Shown: piece after piece, positions 1-9,223 of the stretch
How the letters are laid out: every line of letters starts with the position of its first letter
Numbering within the stretch: position 1 is the stretch's first letter
NCBI GenBank assembly: GCA_964458935.1
Contig: CAYWKS010000003.1
Location: 62,001-126,000 of the forward strand
DNA: 64,000 nucleotides
Source: CAYWKS01 sp964458935
Lineage (GTDB): Bacteria; Planctomycetota; Phycisphaerae; Phycisphaerales; Zrk34
Direction: 5' to 3'
The notes under the pieces: generated by a model
Databases searched by the model: none
Told to the model about the DNA's origin: nothing
The model's input: only the letters and a program-made list of their open reading frames with translations
Made by a program: the position numbers and the translations under genes

Positions 1-2
1 AC

Positions 3-1646
3 CGGGCGATCATCGCGCTGGGCGACGAGCCGGTCGACGCCGCGTTCGATGGCATGAAGATGAACGGGCGCATCGGGTTCGTCGCGGGCACGGGCGACAA
101 GGCCGACGCGTACCTGATCGGCGGCAAGCACCTGAGCGACCGCCTGACGGGCGTGGAGCTGGGCCAGCCCGAGCCCCTGTACGAGGGCCGCATCACGGCC
201 AGCTTCCGCAAGTGGGACGGCGACGACTTCGACGGCTTCGTGCTGGAGGGCGGGGAGCTGCCGGCGGCCGGCGACGCGTTGGAAGGCGAATGGGTCTTCA
301 TCAGCAACCACGGCGAGCTGCGCGAGGTGCCGGACCTGGTGGGCATCGGCCGGGAGCCGTTCGACACGCACCACCGTAACGACACCTACGACTCGCCGAA
401 GAAGCAGAAGCAGAAGGAGTTCTTCTTCAACGAGTCGGGCATCGGCGTCTGCGCCGAGATCGAGAAGGTCGTCGTCCGCAAGGATGGCACGACGTATCTG
501 TACACGAAGCAGGACCACGGCATCGAGGCGCGCAACGGCTACTGCCGTGAGTTCTTCCGGCCGCAACGGGAGGTGTTCGGCGCCCCGACGACCTTCCGGA
601 TCATCACCGACGCGTCGACGCAGGGCCGGCCGTCCGTCCGCCCGGCCGGCGGCGCGTACATGGACCCGGTGACCGTGCAACTGGCCACGCCCGCCGACGG
701 CGGCAAGGTCGAGTACGCGTTCATCCCGCACGACCGGGACGTGCCCGTCGGCAGCGAGCGCTGGCAGACCGGCGAGTCGGTGAAGCTCAGCGAAACCGGT
801 GAGCTGCGGGTTCGTTCGGTGTCGCCGCGTGGGATCCGGACGCCGTTCGCCGACGTGTACGAGTTCAGCTTCAAGGATTCGGCGGCGGAGGTGAAGGTCG
901 CGGACCTCGAGCCGGGGCTGATGCGGCAGACCTACGTGCTCGAGATGGCCGACCAGGCGACGTATGACAGGCTCAAGGCCGCGGGCGAGCTCGACCTGCC
1001 GGGCCGGAACCTGAACCGGCCGTTCAGCGGCATGTTCGACATGATCTACCCGGACGCCAAGCCGTTCGTGGGCGAGTACCTGAACAAGGTGGAGTCGGTG
1101 CAGGAGCCGCAGATGCGCGACTTCGTGCAGCAGTACGCGTTCAACGGCGGGTACTACGGCCGGCTGCAGTTCAACGGCTACATCGAAGCGCCGCGGGACG
1201 GGGTGTACACGCTGCACTACCGCCCGGACCACGACGGCTACCTCAAGCTCAACGGCCGCCTGCTGTGTGACTACGACGGCAACATCGGCGAGCCGGTGGC
1301 GCGCGTCTTCAAGGTCGCGCTGGAGAAGGGCCTGCACGAGCTGGAGTTCGACTACCAGGTCAAGCGTGCGAACTTCGATCGCTGGTACTCGTTCGCCGAG
1401 TTCGAGTGGGAAGGCCCGGGTATGTCGCGGCGGCCGCTGTGTGCCTCGAAGCTGTACCACGACCCGGCGCTGCTGGCCGAGCGGGCCGGGCACACCCGGC
1501 CGCTGCAGGACATCGAGGTGCCGCGCAACATCGAGTACGCCGGCCGCCAGCTCTGGGACAGCCGCGAGGAGGCGTTGAAGACCTCGCGCGAACGTCGCTA
1601 CATCAACGACGACGAGAGCTACAAGGGCAAGGTGCGGCAGAACTGA
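3..1646 (+). CDS. Secreted carbohydrate-active protein, 3' part (CHB_HEX_C-like + PA14 domains)
   Basis: The reading frame is open from the left edge, so the N-terminus lies outside the window; the ATG at 54 is internal. The visible part has three blocks. The first (about residues 1-170 from that ATG) is a beta-rich stretch that resembles the C-terminal sandwich of heparinase II/III-type proteins, a weak match by eye. The second (about 192-270, around GGAYMDPVTVQL) looks like the chitobiase/beta-hexosaminidase C-terminal (CHB_HEX_C) domain. The third (about 290-455, with YGRLQFNGYIEAPRDGVYTL) is a PA14-type carbohydrate-binding module. A secreted polysaccharide-degrading or binding enzyme is likely. 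The catalytic part is not visible, so the family is not assigned. A hairpin lies between this gene and the convergent next gene. Confidence 0.7.
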   Translation, partial: RAIIALGDEPVDAAFDGMKMNGRIGFVAGTGDKADAYLIGGKHLSDRLTGVELGQPEPLYEGRITASFRKWDGDDFDGFVLEGGELPAAGDALEGEWVFISNHGELREVPDLVGIGREPFDTHHRNDTYDSPKKQKQKEFFFNESGIGVCAEIEKVVVRKDGTTYLYTKQDHGIEARNGYCREFFRPQREVFGAPTTFRIITDASTQGRPSVRPAGGAYMDPVTVQLATPADGGKVEYAFIPHDRDVPVGSERWQTGESVKLSETGELRVRSVSPRGIRTPFADVYEFSFKDSAAEVKVADLEPGLMRQTYVLEMADQATYDRLKAAGELDLPGRNLNRPFSGMFDMIYPDAKPFVGEYLNKVESVQEPQMRDFVQQYAFNGGYYGRLQFNGYIEAPRDGVYTLHYRPDHDGYLKLNGRLLCDYDGNIGEPVARVFKVALEKGLHELEFDYQVKRANFDRWYSFAEFEWEGPGMSRRPLCASKLYHDPALLAERAGHTRPLQDIEVPRNIEYAGRQLWDSREEALKTSRERRYINDDESYKGKVRQN

Positions 1647-1708
1647 CCGCCCGACGACCTCGACCCTGCCCGCACGCGCGATCGGGTTGAGCCGGCCCGC
1701 CCCCCGCC

Positions 1709-1749
1709 GCCGGTCCGCCGCCAGCCGTCGACACGGCGGGCGGACCGGC
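1709..1749. terminator. Hairpin between convergent genes, possible bidirectional terminator
   Basis: GCCGGTCCGCC (1709-1719) is perfectly repeated in inverted orientation as GGCGGACCGGC (1739-1749). The inner GCC at 1720-1722 can pair with GGC at 1735-1737 across a one-base bulge. The hairpin sits between the stop codons of two convergent genes (1646 and 1757). There is no clear U-run on either strand, so it may be a transcription barrier rather than a textbook intrinsic terminator. Confidence 0.5.
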
Positions 1750-1756
1750 TCGGGCA

Positions 1757-4297
1757 TCACGGCTCGACGGAGATGTCCGAGGAATGCCGGTCGGCGTTCA
1801 CGTGATCGATGTCGCCGGGGACCGCGCTGAAATCGTTGTCGACGATGTCGATGTCGCGGCCGGATCGAATCTCAATGGTGCTGATCGGTGTTTCATCCGT
1901 TGCCGGGGCCTGAAACACGTTGCCGGTCACGCGCGCGTTGGCGGTGTTGCCCAGGAAGATCGCGTGGTCGCGCCAATCGGACCAGGTGTTGCGATGGATA
2001 TACAGGTCCGAATACACCTGAATCCGGTCAACGGGAGTCCCCTGGTTGTTGCCGGGAGCGTGCCGCGAGTAGACCGTTTCGATGCCGGGCTCGTCGGCGG
2101 TGATCAGCGGGGCCGGTTCGGTAAAGGCATAGTCCTTGAAGACGTTGTCGAATATGACAACGCCGCCATCGCCGGGGCTGAAGAACTTCGCTCTTGCAGT
2201 GGTCCCGAGCATTCGGATCGGATTCCTGCTGTGACCCTGTAGCCTGTTGCCGTAGACCTGCCCGTTTCGACCGATGCGAACGGCACCGCGATTATGCCTG
2301 AAGACGTTGTCCCTGATGACGAAACCGCTGTATAGCGCCAGGTTGTTGACGCAGGTCCCGGACGCGTCATTGCCGTTGAACAGCACGACATCGGCGATCG
2401 CCTTGTTGAGCGTGATCGTATCCACGAGCGAACGGTCGACGCGGGCCTTGCCATAATCCACCACGACGGCTTCATCGAAGACCTCGCCGGTCGCACCGTT
2501 GATGAAACGGATGGCATCGCCCGCGCGGAAGGCCGAGGAAGGCACCCCGGCCGTCGACCCGTTGCCCTTGTACTTCACGAGGCGGAGCTGATTGGGCGCG
2601 GGTTGCGCGGTCACCACGAAACCCTTGGTCACCTGGTTGATCACATCGTCGCTGCCGCCCCAGACCTTGTTGCCTTCCATCCAGATGCCGGTACGGGTCT
2701 CGGTCAGCACGAAGTCGCCGTTCAGCGAATTCCACAACCCCCGCCGCATCGTGATCTCGCAATTCAGGATGTTCCACAGGTCGTTGTTGCTGCCGGCGAA
2801 GAACTGCCCCGGGAACATGTCGGCCTTGATCCCGCTCACCGTGATGTTGTGCGTGTGAATCCCGCGGATACACCGCTTCCACCGGGCCAGCGCGACATAG
2901 TGATCGCCCACCTGAAGCGTATCGGTGTCGGTCTTCAACCGGATCCGAATCCTGTTGCCACCCAGGCTCTCAATGGAACGGTGACGGTAATGGGGCATGC
3001 GGCCGTTCTTGATTCTCCCGTAGTCGCCGTGATCCGGCTTCTCCCACTCGCCCGCGGGGTCCTGGATCGGATATCCCCACTCCTGTGCCGCCGGATTGTT
3101 GAAGAACGTCTTGCCACCGAAGCGATAGACCTCGTCCAGGGGATTGAGGCTGTTCGCATCGAGCGCGAGGTCGATCTGCATCTTGGCGTCGTCCTTCGCC
3201 GTGATGACGCCCTGGACAAACGGGTACGGATAACAGGTGACGTTGAAGTTTTCGACGATGATGTTGCTGCAACTGTCCAGGAGCAGCATGCTCTGCGTCA
3301 GGTTGCGGAGGATCAGGGTGGCGCCGTTGCCGTTGATGTAAACGTTGTCGCGATCTTTCAGGTGCAGCACGTCACCCTCGAACGCCGCCGGGTCGCCGAT
3401 GCGGTATTCGCCCGGCGCGAAGCGGATCTCGACCACCTTGTCCTTCAACGCCGCCGAGTTCATCACGTCATCGAACGCGCGCTGGATCGCCGGGGCGTCA
3501 TCGCCGCCACCCGGTGCGGGCACACGGACGATCGCATCAACGGGCAGTGCGCGAAGCGGTTCTCGGCGGGGAATCATCGACACCCGCAGATCGTCGATGA
3601 GATGCCCGGCCGTCTCCGTGCTCCCGGATGACTGCACGGTGAGATAGCGAAGCGAGGACTGGTCACAGACGAAGGCGGCGAGGTCGGCGCTGATCACCTG
3701 CTCCTCGGCGAACCATATCCTGACGGTGTTGCGTTCGACATTGAACTGCATCTTCACCGGCACCGCGCCGCCCTCATAAGAGACGCGGCGTGATGCGAAA
3801 AGGTTGGCGTCGCCTTCGCCGGCAAACAGGCGCAGCCTGCCGTCGCCGGTGAGTTGCAGCCACGGCCCGCTCTTCGCGTTCAGCAGATCGTGCACACCAG
3901 CGGTGAAGCCCACGCCCAGCCAGGCCGGGTTGCGCGGCGGGCTCTTGTACATGAACTCGACGGTGATCGTCGCCTGCCCGCCCTGCCGCGGGACCTGCAC
4001 GCTGGCGCAGGCGGCATCCGCGTCGGCTTTGAGCCAGCCGTCGGGCGTCACCGTCAGCCCGTGGCCCGAGCCGGGGGTCTGCCAGCCCAGTCCGACAATA
4101 TCGCGCTCCGGCGCGCTGTGGGTAACGGGGCGCAAACCGCCCTCGAAGTCATCCTGAAAGACCGTCAAGGCCGCGTCGGCCGCTTGCGTGCGCGGCAGGG
4201 GAAAGGTCAAAGCGATCAGCAGCATCGCTGCCAGCAGCCGCCGAACCGTGTGGTCGACTCGATCTGGTGACGCGAAGGATCGTGCGAAGTTTTTCAT
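1757..4297 (-). CDS. Large secreted parallel beta-helix (pectate-lyase-like) protein
   Basis: About 846 residues. The ATG at 4297 is preferred because AGAGG lies 8 nt upstream; an ATG two codons earlier (4303) is an alternative. The N-terminus has basic residues, then a hydrophobic signal-peptide core (LLAAMLLIALTFPLP) ending near TQAAD. Roughly the next 200 residues form a LamG/concanavalin-like beta-sandwich (FQDDFEGG at its start). The rest is a right-handed parallel beta-helix that begins with a pectate-lyase-superfamily opening (DDAPAIQRAFDD ... FAPGEYRIGD), followed by many N-rich rungs (DNVFRHNRG, GNVFQAP, DNDFSA). Such proteins bind or cleave polysaccharides outside the cell. The exact substrate and any catalytic residues cannot be assigned from this sequence. 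Confidence 0.85.
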   Translation of the reverse strand: MKNFARSFASPDRVDHTVRRLLAAMLLIALTFPLPRTQAADAALTVFQDDFEGGLRPVTHSAPERDIVGLGWQTPGSGHGLTVTPDGWLKADADAACASVQVPRQGGQATITVEFMYKSPPRNPAWLGVGFTAGVHDLLNAKSGPWLQLTGDGRLRLFAGEGDANLFASRRVSYEGGAVPVKMQFNVERNTVRIWFAEEQVISADLAAFVCDQSSLRYLTVQSSGSTETAGHLIDDLRVSMIPRREPLRALPVDAIVRVPAPGGGDDAPAIQRAFDDVMNSAALKDKVVEIRFAPGEYRIGDPAAFEGDVLHLKDRDNVYINGNGATLILRNLTQSMLLLDSCSNIIVENFNVTCYPYPFVQGVITAKDDAKMQIDLALDANSLNPLDEVYRFGGKTFFNNPAAQEWGYPIQDPAGEWEKPDHGDYGRIKNGRMPHYRHRSIESLGGNRIRIRLKTDTDTLQVGDHYVALARWKRCIRGIHTHNITVSGIKADMFPGQFFAGSNNDLWNILNCEITMRRGLWNSLNGDFVLTETRTGIWMEGNKVWGGSDDVINQVTKGFVVTAQPAPNQLRLVKYKGNGSTAGVPSSAFRAGDAIRFINGATGEVFDEAVVVDYGKARVDRSLVDTITLNKAIADVVLFNGNDASGTCVNNLALYSGFVIRDNVFRHNRGAVRIGRNGQVYGNRLQGHSRNPIRMLGTTARAKFFSPGDGGVVIFDNVFKDYAFTEPAPLITADEPGIETVYSRHAPGNNQGTPVDRIQVYSDLYIHRNTWSDWRDHAIFLGNTANARVTGNVFQAPATDETPISTIEIRSGRDIDIVDNDFSAVPGDIDHVNADRHSSDISVEP

Positions 4298-4541
4298 GCC
4301 CATGCCTCTCACGACGATGCTTGAAGGTGCATGCCGCCGCCGGTACACCGCGGCGCCGGCCTCGGCCAACTCATGTCGGCCGCCCGATCATGCCACCGTC
4401 TCTACCATGCCGAACGGGACGCTGACAAGCAAATTCATGGGCGTGTCGGTCAGAAGGCCATTCTCGCGGCGGGCGTGCGGCTTGCAGATCGTGGTGCGGC
4501 TGAGCCTGAAGTGTCGGGCCGGGTCGGCGGTGTTGGTTCGG

Positions 4542-5459
4542 TCATCGGCGGCGATAGACGAGCCAGACGCCCAAGCCCGCGACGACCAGACCCAGCAGAT
4601 CGGTGAATGTGACGGTGTCGCCGAAGGCGAGCCAGGCCATCAGCATCGTCACCGGCGGGCTCAAGTAGAACAGGCTGGCGACGCGGGTCGCCTGCTGTCG
4701 GGTCAGCAGTCGCCACATCGCCCAGTAGGCGCCCAGCGACACGGCGAGGATCAGCCAGGCCATGGTGGCGATGAACGGCGGCGTCCAGCGTGTGGCGAAT
4801 CCTTCGCCCCACCACGCGGGCAGCAGCATGGCCAGGGTGGTGGCGACGCTCTGGATCAGGAGCGTGGCGTCGAGGGGCAATGGCGCGCGGGCGAGCCGGC
4901 GGTTCCAGCGGCGCTGCAGCAGGCTCGCGACGGTGATCCCGACCACCGAGCCGAAGGGCAGCAGGTAGCCGGCGGCCGGGGTCTGCTCGTCGAGGGAGAG
5001 TCTGGCGCCGACGGCGATGGCCACACCGCAGAAGCCCAGGATCAGGCCCAGCCACTGTCGGCTGTGGGTCCGCTCGCCAACGACCAGTCCGGACAAGGCG
5101 CCGGTCAGCAGGGGCTGGAGCGCGGTGACCAGCGCGATGATGCCCACGGGCACGTCCATGTCGATGGCCACCAGCACGCAACCCAGCCAGACCCCATGGG
5201 CGAGCACACCGACGAGCGCGGTGCGGCCGACCGTGCTCCAATCGGGCCAGACCCATCGGCCGGTGGCCAGCATCCCCAGCGCCAGGAGGCCGCTGAGCGC
5301 GGCGTACCGCCAGAACAGCAAGGTCCACGGGCCGGTATAGGGCAGGCCATACTCCGCCCCGATGAACCCGGAGTTCCACAGCAGCACGAAGAGCAGTTCG
5401 AGGCCGAGCACGCCGCCGATGAGGCTCTTCCGTCGCATGAAGCTCTTGTTCCAGTTCAT
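4542..5459 (-). CDS. EamA/DMT-superfamily permease
   Basis: 305 residues with about ten hydrophobic helices in two repeated EamA halves. The first starts near LLFVLLWNSGFIGAEYGLP; the second contains SVVGITVASLLQRRW and ends with a short basic tail (YRRR). The drug/metabolite transporter family exports or imports small metabolites across the inner membrane, and substrate cannot be predicted. It stands alone, with about 110 bp to the metX-metW stop upstream and 244 bp to the beta-helix gene downstream, both on the same strand. Confidence 0.9.
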   Translation of the reverse strand: MNWNKSFMRRKSLIGGVLGLELLFVLLWNSGFIGAEYGLPYTGPWTLLFWRYAALSGLLALGMLATGRWVWPDWSTVGRTALVGVLAHGVWLGCVLVAIDMDVPVGIIALVTALQPLLTGALSGLVVGERTHSRQWLGLILGFCGVAIAVGARLSLDEQTPAAGYLLPFGSVVGITVASLLQRRWNRRLARAPLPLDATLLIQSVATTLAMLLPAWWGEGFATRWTPPFIATMAWLILAVSLGAYWAMWRLLTRQQATRVASLFYLSPPVTMLMAWLAFGDTVTFTDLLGLVVAGLGVWLVYRRR

Positions 5460-5572
5460 CGCGGACAGCGGCGTCAGCCGCGCCGAGCGGGCCGGCCCTC
5501 ACGACCTGCCGGCCGTGTCTTGTCATGGGCGCATTCTAACGGGCGGGTTTATGCCGGGGCATCGGGGCGCGG

Positions 5573-7396
5573 TCACGGGCGGCTGATGACGTAGATCGCG
5601 TCGGTGGCGCGGAGGTTGGGCAGGACGTGCAACTCCCGTTCGGAGGTGTAGTCCATCGCGATGCGGCGGTCGATGGTGACGCCCTCGCTGTGGCACCAGT
5701 CCTCGAAGTCCTTCATGGACAGGTGGTGGAGGTTGGGCGTGTCGGACCAGCGGTACGGCAGGTTGCGGCTGACGGGCACGCGCCCGAACCACGCCATCAC
5801 GTGGCGGTTCTGCCAGTACCCGAAGTTGGGGAAGGTCACGATGCACCGCCGACCGATCCGCAGCAACTCCTCGAGCACGACCGTGGGTCGGCGGACGAGC
5901 TGGAGGGTGCGGCTGAGCAGCACGACGTCGAACGCCTTGTCGGGGATGAAGGTCAGGGGATTGTCGAGGTCGGCCTGGACGGCGTGGACACCGTTGGCGG
6001 CGGCTTCGACGACCCGGTGCGGGTCGAGGTCGAGGCCCTGGACGCGCTGGGCGCCGCGGGCGCGCAGGTGGGAGAGGAACATCCCGTCGCCGCAGCCGAG
6101 GTCCAGCACCGACTCGCCGGGGTCGACCAGGGTGTCGATGCGTTCGAGGTCGAGCCGCCGCTTCTCGTCTTCGGCGATGTCGCCGGTGGCCATGCGGTCG
6201 AGCTGGGTGCGGCCGCCGACGGCCTCGACGTGGAGCCGCTCGAGGAACGCCCGGACCGCCGCGTGCTGCAGCGGGTTGTCCAGGAGGAACGCGTCGTGGC
6301 CGTAGACCGAGGGGATGTTGATATAAGAGCAGGGCCGCCCCGCGTCGACCAGCGCCGAGACGATCCGCAAGGACTCGGCGGCGGTGAACAGCCAGTCGTC
6401 GGAGAAGGTGACGAGCATCATGTGGGCGCGGCATTGCGCGAGGGCCTGCTCGACGCCGCCGCGGCCGTAGCCCAGGTCGAACAGGTCCATCGCCCGCGTC
6501 AGGTAGAGGTAGCTGTTGGCGTCGAACCGGTCGACGAACTGGCTGGACTTGTAGTCGAGGTAGGTCTCGACGCTGAACTGGCTGGCCAGGTCGTAGCGGA
6601 GCTCGCCGCCGTGGCGGAGGGTGCGGCCGAACTTCTCCCGCATCTTCTCATCGGACAGGAAGGTGATGTGCCCGAGCATGCGTGCGATGGCCAACCCGAC
6701 GCGGGGCTTGGCGTCGTGTTCGAGGTAGCGGCCGTCGTGGAAGTGCGGGTCGGTGCGGATGGCGTGGCGGCCGACGGTGTTGAACGCCAGCGCCTGGGGG
6801 CCGAGCGACGAGGTGGTCGCGATCGGGATCGCCCCGAAGATGCGTTCGGGATAGCGGACGGCCCATTCGAGGACCTGCATCCCGCCCATCGACCCGCCGA
6901 TCACGCACAGCAGGCGCTCGATGCCCAGGTGGTCCAGCAGCCGCCGCTGCACCTCGACCATGTCGCCGATCGTGATGACCGGGAAGTCCGGGCCCCACGG
7001 CTTGGCGGTGTCGGGGTTGAGGGACATCGGCCCGGTCGTCCCGCGGCAACTGCCCAGGAGGTTGGAGCAGATCACGAAGTAGCGTGTGGTGTCGACGGCC
7101 TTGCCGGGGCCGACGTACTGGTCCCACCACCCCGGCTTGACCGCCGGGTCGTCGGGGTTCTGGCCGGGGCGGTAGCCGGCGACGTGGGCGTCGCCGGTCC
7201 AGGCGTGACAGATCATCACGGCGTTGGACCCGGCCGCGTCCAGCTCGCCGAGCGTCTCGTAGGCGACATCGACGTAGGGCAGGACGCTGCCCTCGGCCAG
7301 TTGCAGGGGCTGGTCGAGCCGCACGGTCTGGGGCTCGATGAAGCCCACCGAACCGTAAGGCGGAGCCGGCGGAGATGGAACGCTTGCCTCGCTCAC
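5573..7396 (-). CDS. metX-metW: Homoserine O-acetyltransferase fused to MetW methyltransferase-like protein
   Basis: 607 residues from a GTG start. Residues about 15-395 are an alpha/beta-hydrolase acyltransferase of the MetX family: nucleophile Ser169 in GGSMGG, Asp at 333/334 in SDDWLF and His367 in YGHDAFL form the triad. It activates homoserine (acetyl- or succinyl-CoA) for methionine synthesis. Residues about 405-607 are a complete MetW: SAM-binding VLDLGCGDG around residue 432, and the family hallmarks FPNFGYWQNR and LPYRWSDTPN. In many proteobacteria metX and metW are separate neighbours, and MetW is needed for MetX activity in several of them. Here both are one polypeptide with a linker of only about ten residues and no internal stop. 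Confidence 0.95.
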   Translation of the reverse strand: MSEASVPSPPAPPYGSVGFIEPQTVRLDQPLQLAEGSVLPYVDVAYETLGELDAAGSNAVMICHAWTGDAHVAGYRPGQNPDDPAVKPGWWDQYVGPGKAVDTTRYFVICSNLLGSCRGTTGPMSLNPDTAKPWGPDFPVITIGDMVEVQRRLLDHLGIERLLCVIGGSMGGMQVLEWAVRYPERIFGAIPIATTSSLGPQALAFNTVGRHAIRTDPHFHDGRYLEHDAKPRVGLAIARMLGHITFLSDEKMREKFGRTLRHGGELRYDLASQFSVETYLDYKSSQFVDRFDANSYLYLTRAMDLFDLGYGRGGVEQALAQCRAHMMLVTFSDDWLFTAAESLRIVSALVDAGRPCSYINIPSVYGHDAFLLDNPLQHAAVRAFLERLHVEAVGGRTQLDRMATGDIAEDEKRRLDLERIDTLVDPGESVLDLGCGDGMFLSHLRARGAQRVQGLDLDPHRVVEAAANGVHAVQADLDNPLTFIPDKAFDVVLLSRTLQLVRRPTVVLEELLRIGRRCIVTFPNFGYWQNRHVMAWFGRVPVSRNLPYRWSDTPNLHHLSMKDFEDWCHSEGVTIDRRIAMDYTSERELHVLPNLRATDAIYVISRP

Positions 7397-7468
7397 GATG
7401 CCCGTATCGTTGCCGCGGCGAGGCCATGAAGCAAGGGCCGACCTATCGGACGGTGCGATCGGCCCGGG

Positions 7469-7768
7469 TCACAGGGGCGGGCAATCGTCGTCGTGTTCGT
7501 CGCCGGGCTCGTCGGTCTGGGCTTCGAGCATGCGCCGCAGGTAGGCGTTCTCCCGCCGCGTCGCCTCCAGGTCAAACATCAGGTACTTGATCGACAGCCG
7601 CAGGTAGTCCAGCGACTCCTGCAGGTCGGTCACGGTCTTGCGCAACTGCTTGTGACGGGATTGCGTCTGGGCCGCGAGCTGTTCGAGCTTCTCGCGTTCG
7701 GCCTTGGGCAGAGTGGAAATCTCGCCCATCAGCTCGGCCAATTTGGACTGAAATGTGGTCTCATCCAT
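7469..7768 (-). CDS. Small coiled-coil protein, function unknown
   Basis: 99 residues. The ATG at 7768 is chosen because the longer frame adds a low-complexity proline-rich stretch with no homologous look; GGAG lies about 11 nt upstream. The protein is almost entirely helical with heptad character (KAEREKLEQLAAQTQSRHKQ and LEATRRENAYLRRMLEAQ), ending in an acidic tail (DEPGDEHDDDCPPL). No membrane segment or signal peptide is visible. It lies 72 bp upstream of metX-metW on the same strand. I do not recognise a characterised family; a scaffold or DNA-associated role is possible but unsupported. Confidence 0.6.
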   Translation of the reverse strand: MDETTFQSKLAELMGEISTLPKAEREKLEQLAAQTQSRHKQLRKTVTDLQESLDYLRLSIKYLMFDLEATRRENAYLRRMLEAQTDEPGDEHDDDCPPL

Positions 7769-8007
7769 CCGTCTGGTCTCCACGCCGGTAGGGTTGGCAT
7801 TCGGGACGGGTATGGGAACAAGACCCCTGCCAACCGCCGGCACTACTATCCAACCTCACGGAGTAAGCCCCGTCAAATCAATCGGTTAACTGAAGTTTTG
7901 CATCGGCCGCCCGCGTGCGGCGGCCCGCAGTCGGCCGTGGCGCATGTGGTGCTCAGGCAACATACCCGCCCCGGCCGGGTCGCCCCGGATCAACACCGCC
8001 CCGCCGC

Positions 8008-9099
8008 TCACTCCGGCGCCGGCAGTGTCAGTTGATCCCGGCTGAGCCCGGTCGCCTCGGCCACCAGGTCCACCCACGCCTCGACGTTGAGCCGGAACTC
8101 GGCGGTGCGGCCCTGGGCCACGCCGCTGACAAAAGGCTCGCGGAGCCTGGGCGCCGTCGCGGCGCTGAACGCCGGGTCGAACACGCCCATGCCCCACTGC
8201 AGCGTCAGGTTGATCGCATCGACCAGCTCGGTGCAGATCGGCTGCTGGGCGGGCGCGATGCCATCGGCCGACGCGTCGGCGATGAGCTTGAGGTATCGCG
8301 TGGCCACGCGGACAAAGAGCTTGATCTGCTCGCGGGAGGCGCGGCCCTGGATCTGCGCTTCGAGCATCGTCCGGTACAGGCGGCTGATCCCCGTCCGCTC
8401 GGCGCGCAGGCCCTCGGACAGGCCGTCGGACGCGTACACCTCCAGCCGCGCTTCCATCGCCTCCATCAGCGCGGTGCGCGACGCGGGGCTGTTGATCTGG
8501 GCCATCATCATGTACATCTGCTCGCGGACGTCGCCGGAGCCCACCTGGCCGACGACCCGGATGGCGCCCTGGAGCAATTGGTCTTGCTGTTGTTCGGTGA
8601 GCACCGGCCGGTCGTCGAGCGTCTGTCGGACCATCTGCTCGGCGGCCTTGAAGGCCCAGTAGCGGACGGCGACGGACTGATCGGTCATGGCGTCGGTGAC
8701 CATGTCGATGGCGTGGCCGCCGAACAGCGAGCCGGCGACGATCGTCGTGCTCAGCCGCGCCAGGGCGTTGTCGCGTTGCATGGCCGGCTCGATGGCCGTC
8801 GCCGCGATCGCCGAGTACTGGTCCTTGGCCACGGACGTGGCGCCGGGCGACTGGAGCGGCTCGATCAGCTTCTGTCGGGCCTGGGTGATGTCGGCGGTCG
8901 CCGCGGCGTTGCGAAGCTGGTTGGCGAACTGGTCGATGTATTGCCGCGCCCGCTCGCGCTCGGAGGCGCTCCATTGTCGATCCGCGGACATGATGCGGGT
9001 GGCGAGCGTCGGGCCGGCCGACTGGGCCCATGCCCCCGCCGCCGTCGCACCCACCACCACCAACGCCAGCCAACTCATGCCTCGGGCGCCCAAATGCAT
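8008..9099 (-). CDS. Secreted helical-repeat protein, function unknown
   Basis: 363 residues. The ATG at 9099 has GGAGG 8 nt upstream (9108-9112), which decides the start over several in-frame upstream ATGs. A signal peptide is clear (MSWLALVVVGATAAGAWAQS, cleavage after AWA). The mature part is alpha-helical with repeated pairs that look HEAT-like (DQSVAVRYWAFKAAEQM, GSGDVREQMYMMMAQINS, SPASRTALMEAMEARLEV). No catalytic motif is seen. It is probably a periplasmic or envelope scaffold; a specific role cannot be given. Confidence 0.65.
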   Translation of the reverse strand: MHLGARGMSWLALVVVGATAAGAWAQSAGPTLATRIMSADRQWSASERERARQYIDQFANQLRNAAATADITQARQKLIEPLQSPGATSVAKDQYSAIAATAIEPAMQRDNALARLSTTIVAGSLFGGHAIDMVTDAMTDQSVAVRYWAFKAAEQMVRQTLDDRPVLTEQQQDQLLQGAIRVVGQVGSGDVREQMYMMMAQINSPASRTALMEAMEARLEVYASDGLSEGLRAERTGISRLYRTMLEAQIQGRASREQIKLFVRVATRYLKLIADASADGIAPAQQPICTELVDAINLTLQWGMGVFDPAFSAATAPRLREPFVSGVAQGRTAEFRLNVEAWVDLVAEATGLSRDQLTLPAPE

Positions 9100-9223
9100 T
9101 GTTATTGCCTCCATCGGGAGTGAACGGGCCATCGCTCCGTGCCGCGGGACCCGCCGGAATTCCAACACGGGTCACGCCGCATCATCGCACCAATACGCGG
9201 CTGCTGCAAACCCTCAGCCCGGT

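Noticed and set aside
2603..3631. Long open frame antisense to the beta-helix gene (342 codons)
   Set aside because: High G+C antisense shadow with Val/His/Arg-biased composition; no ribosome site, no recognisable motif.
5627..7429. 600-codon frame antisense to metX-metW
   Set aside because: Composition reflects the third-codon G+C bias of the real gene; repeated EV/DV/GV pattern, no domain.
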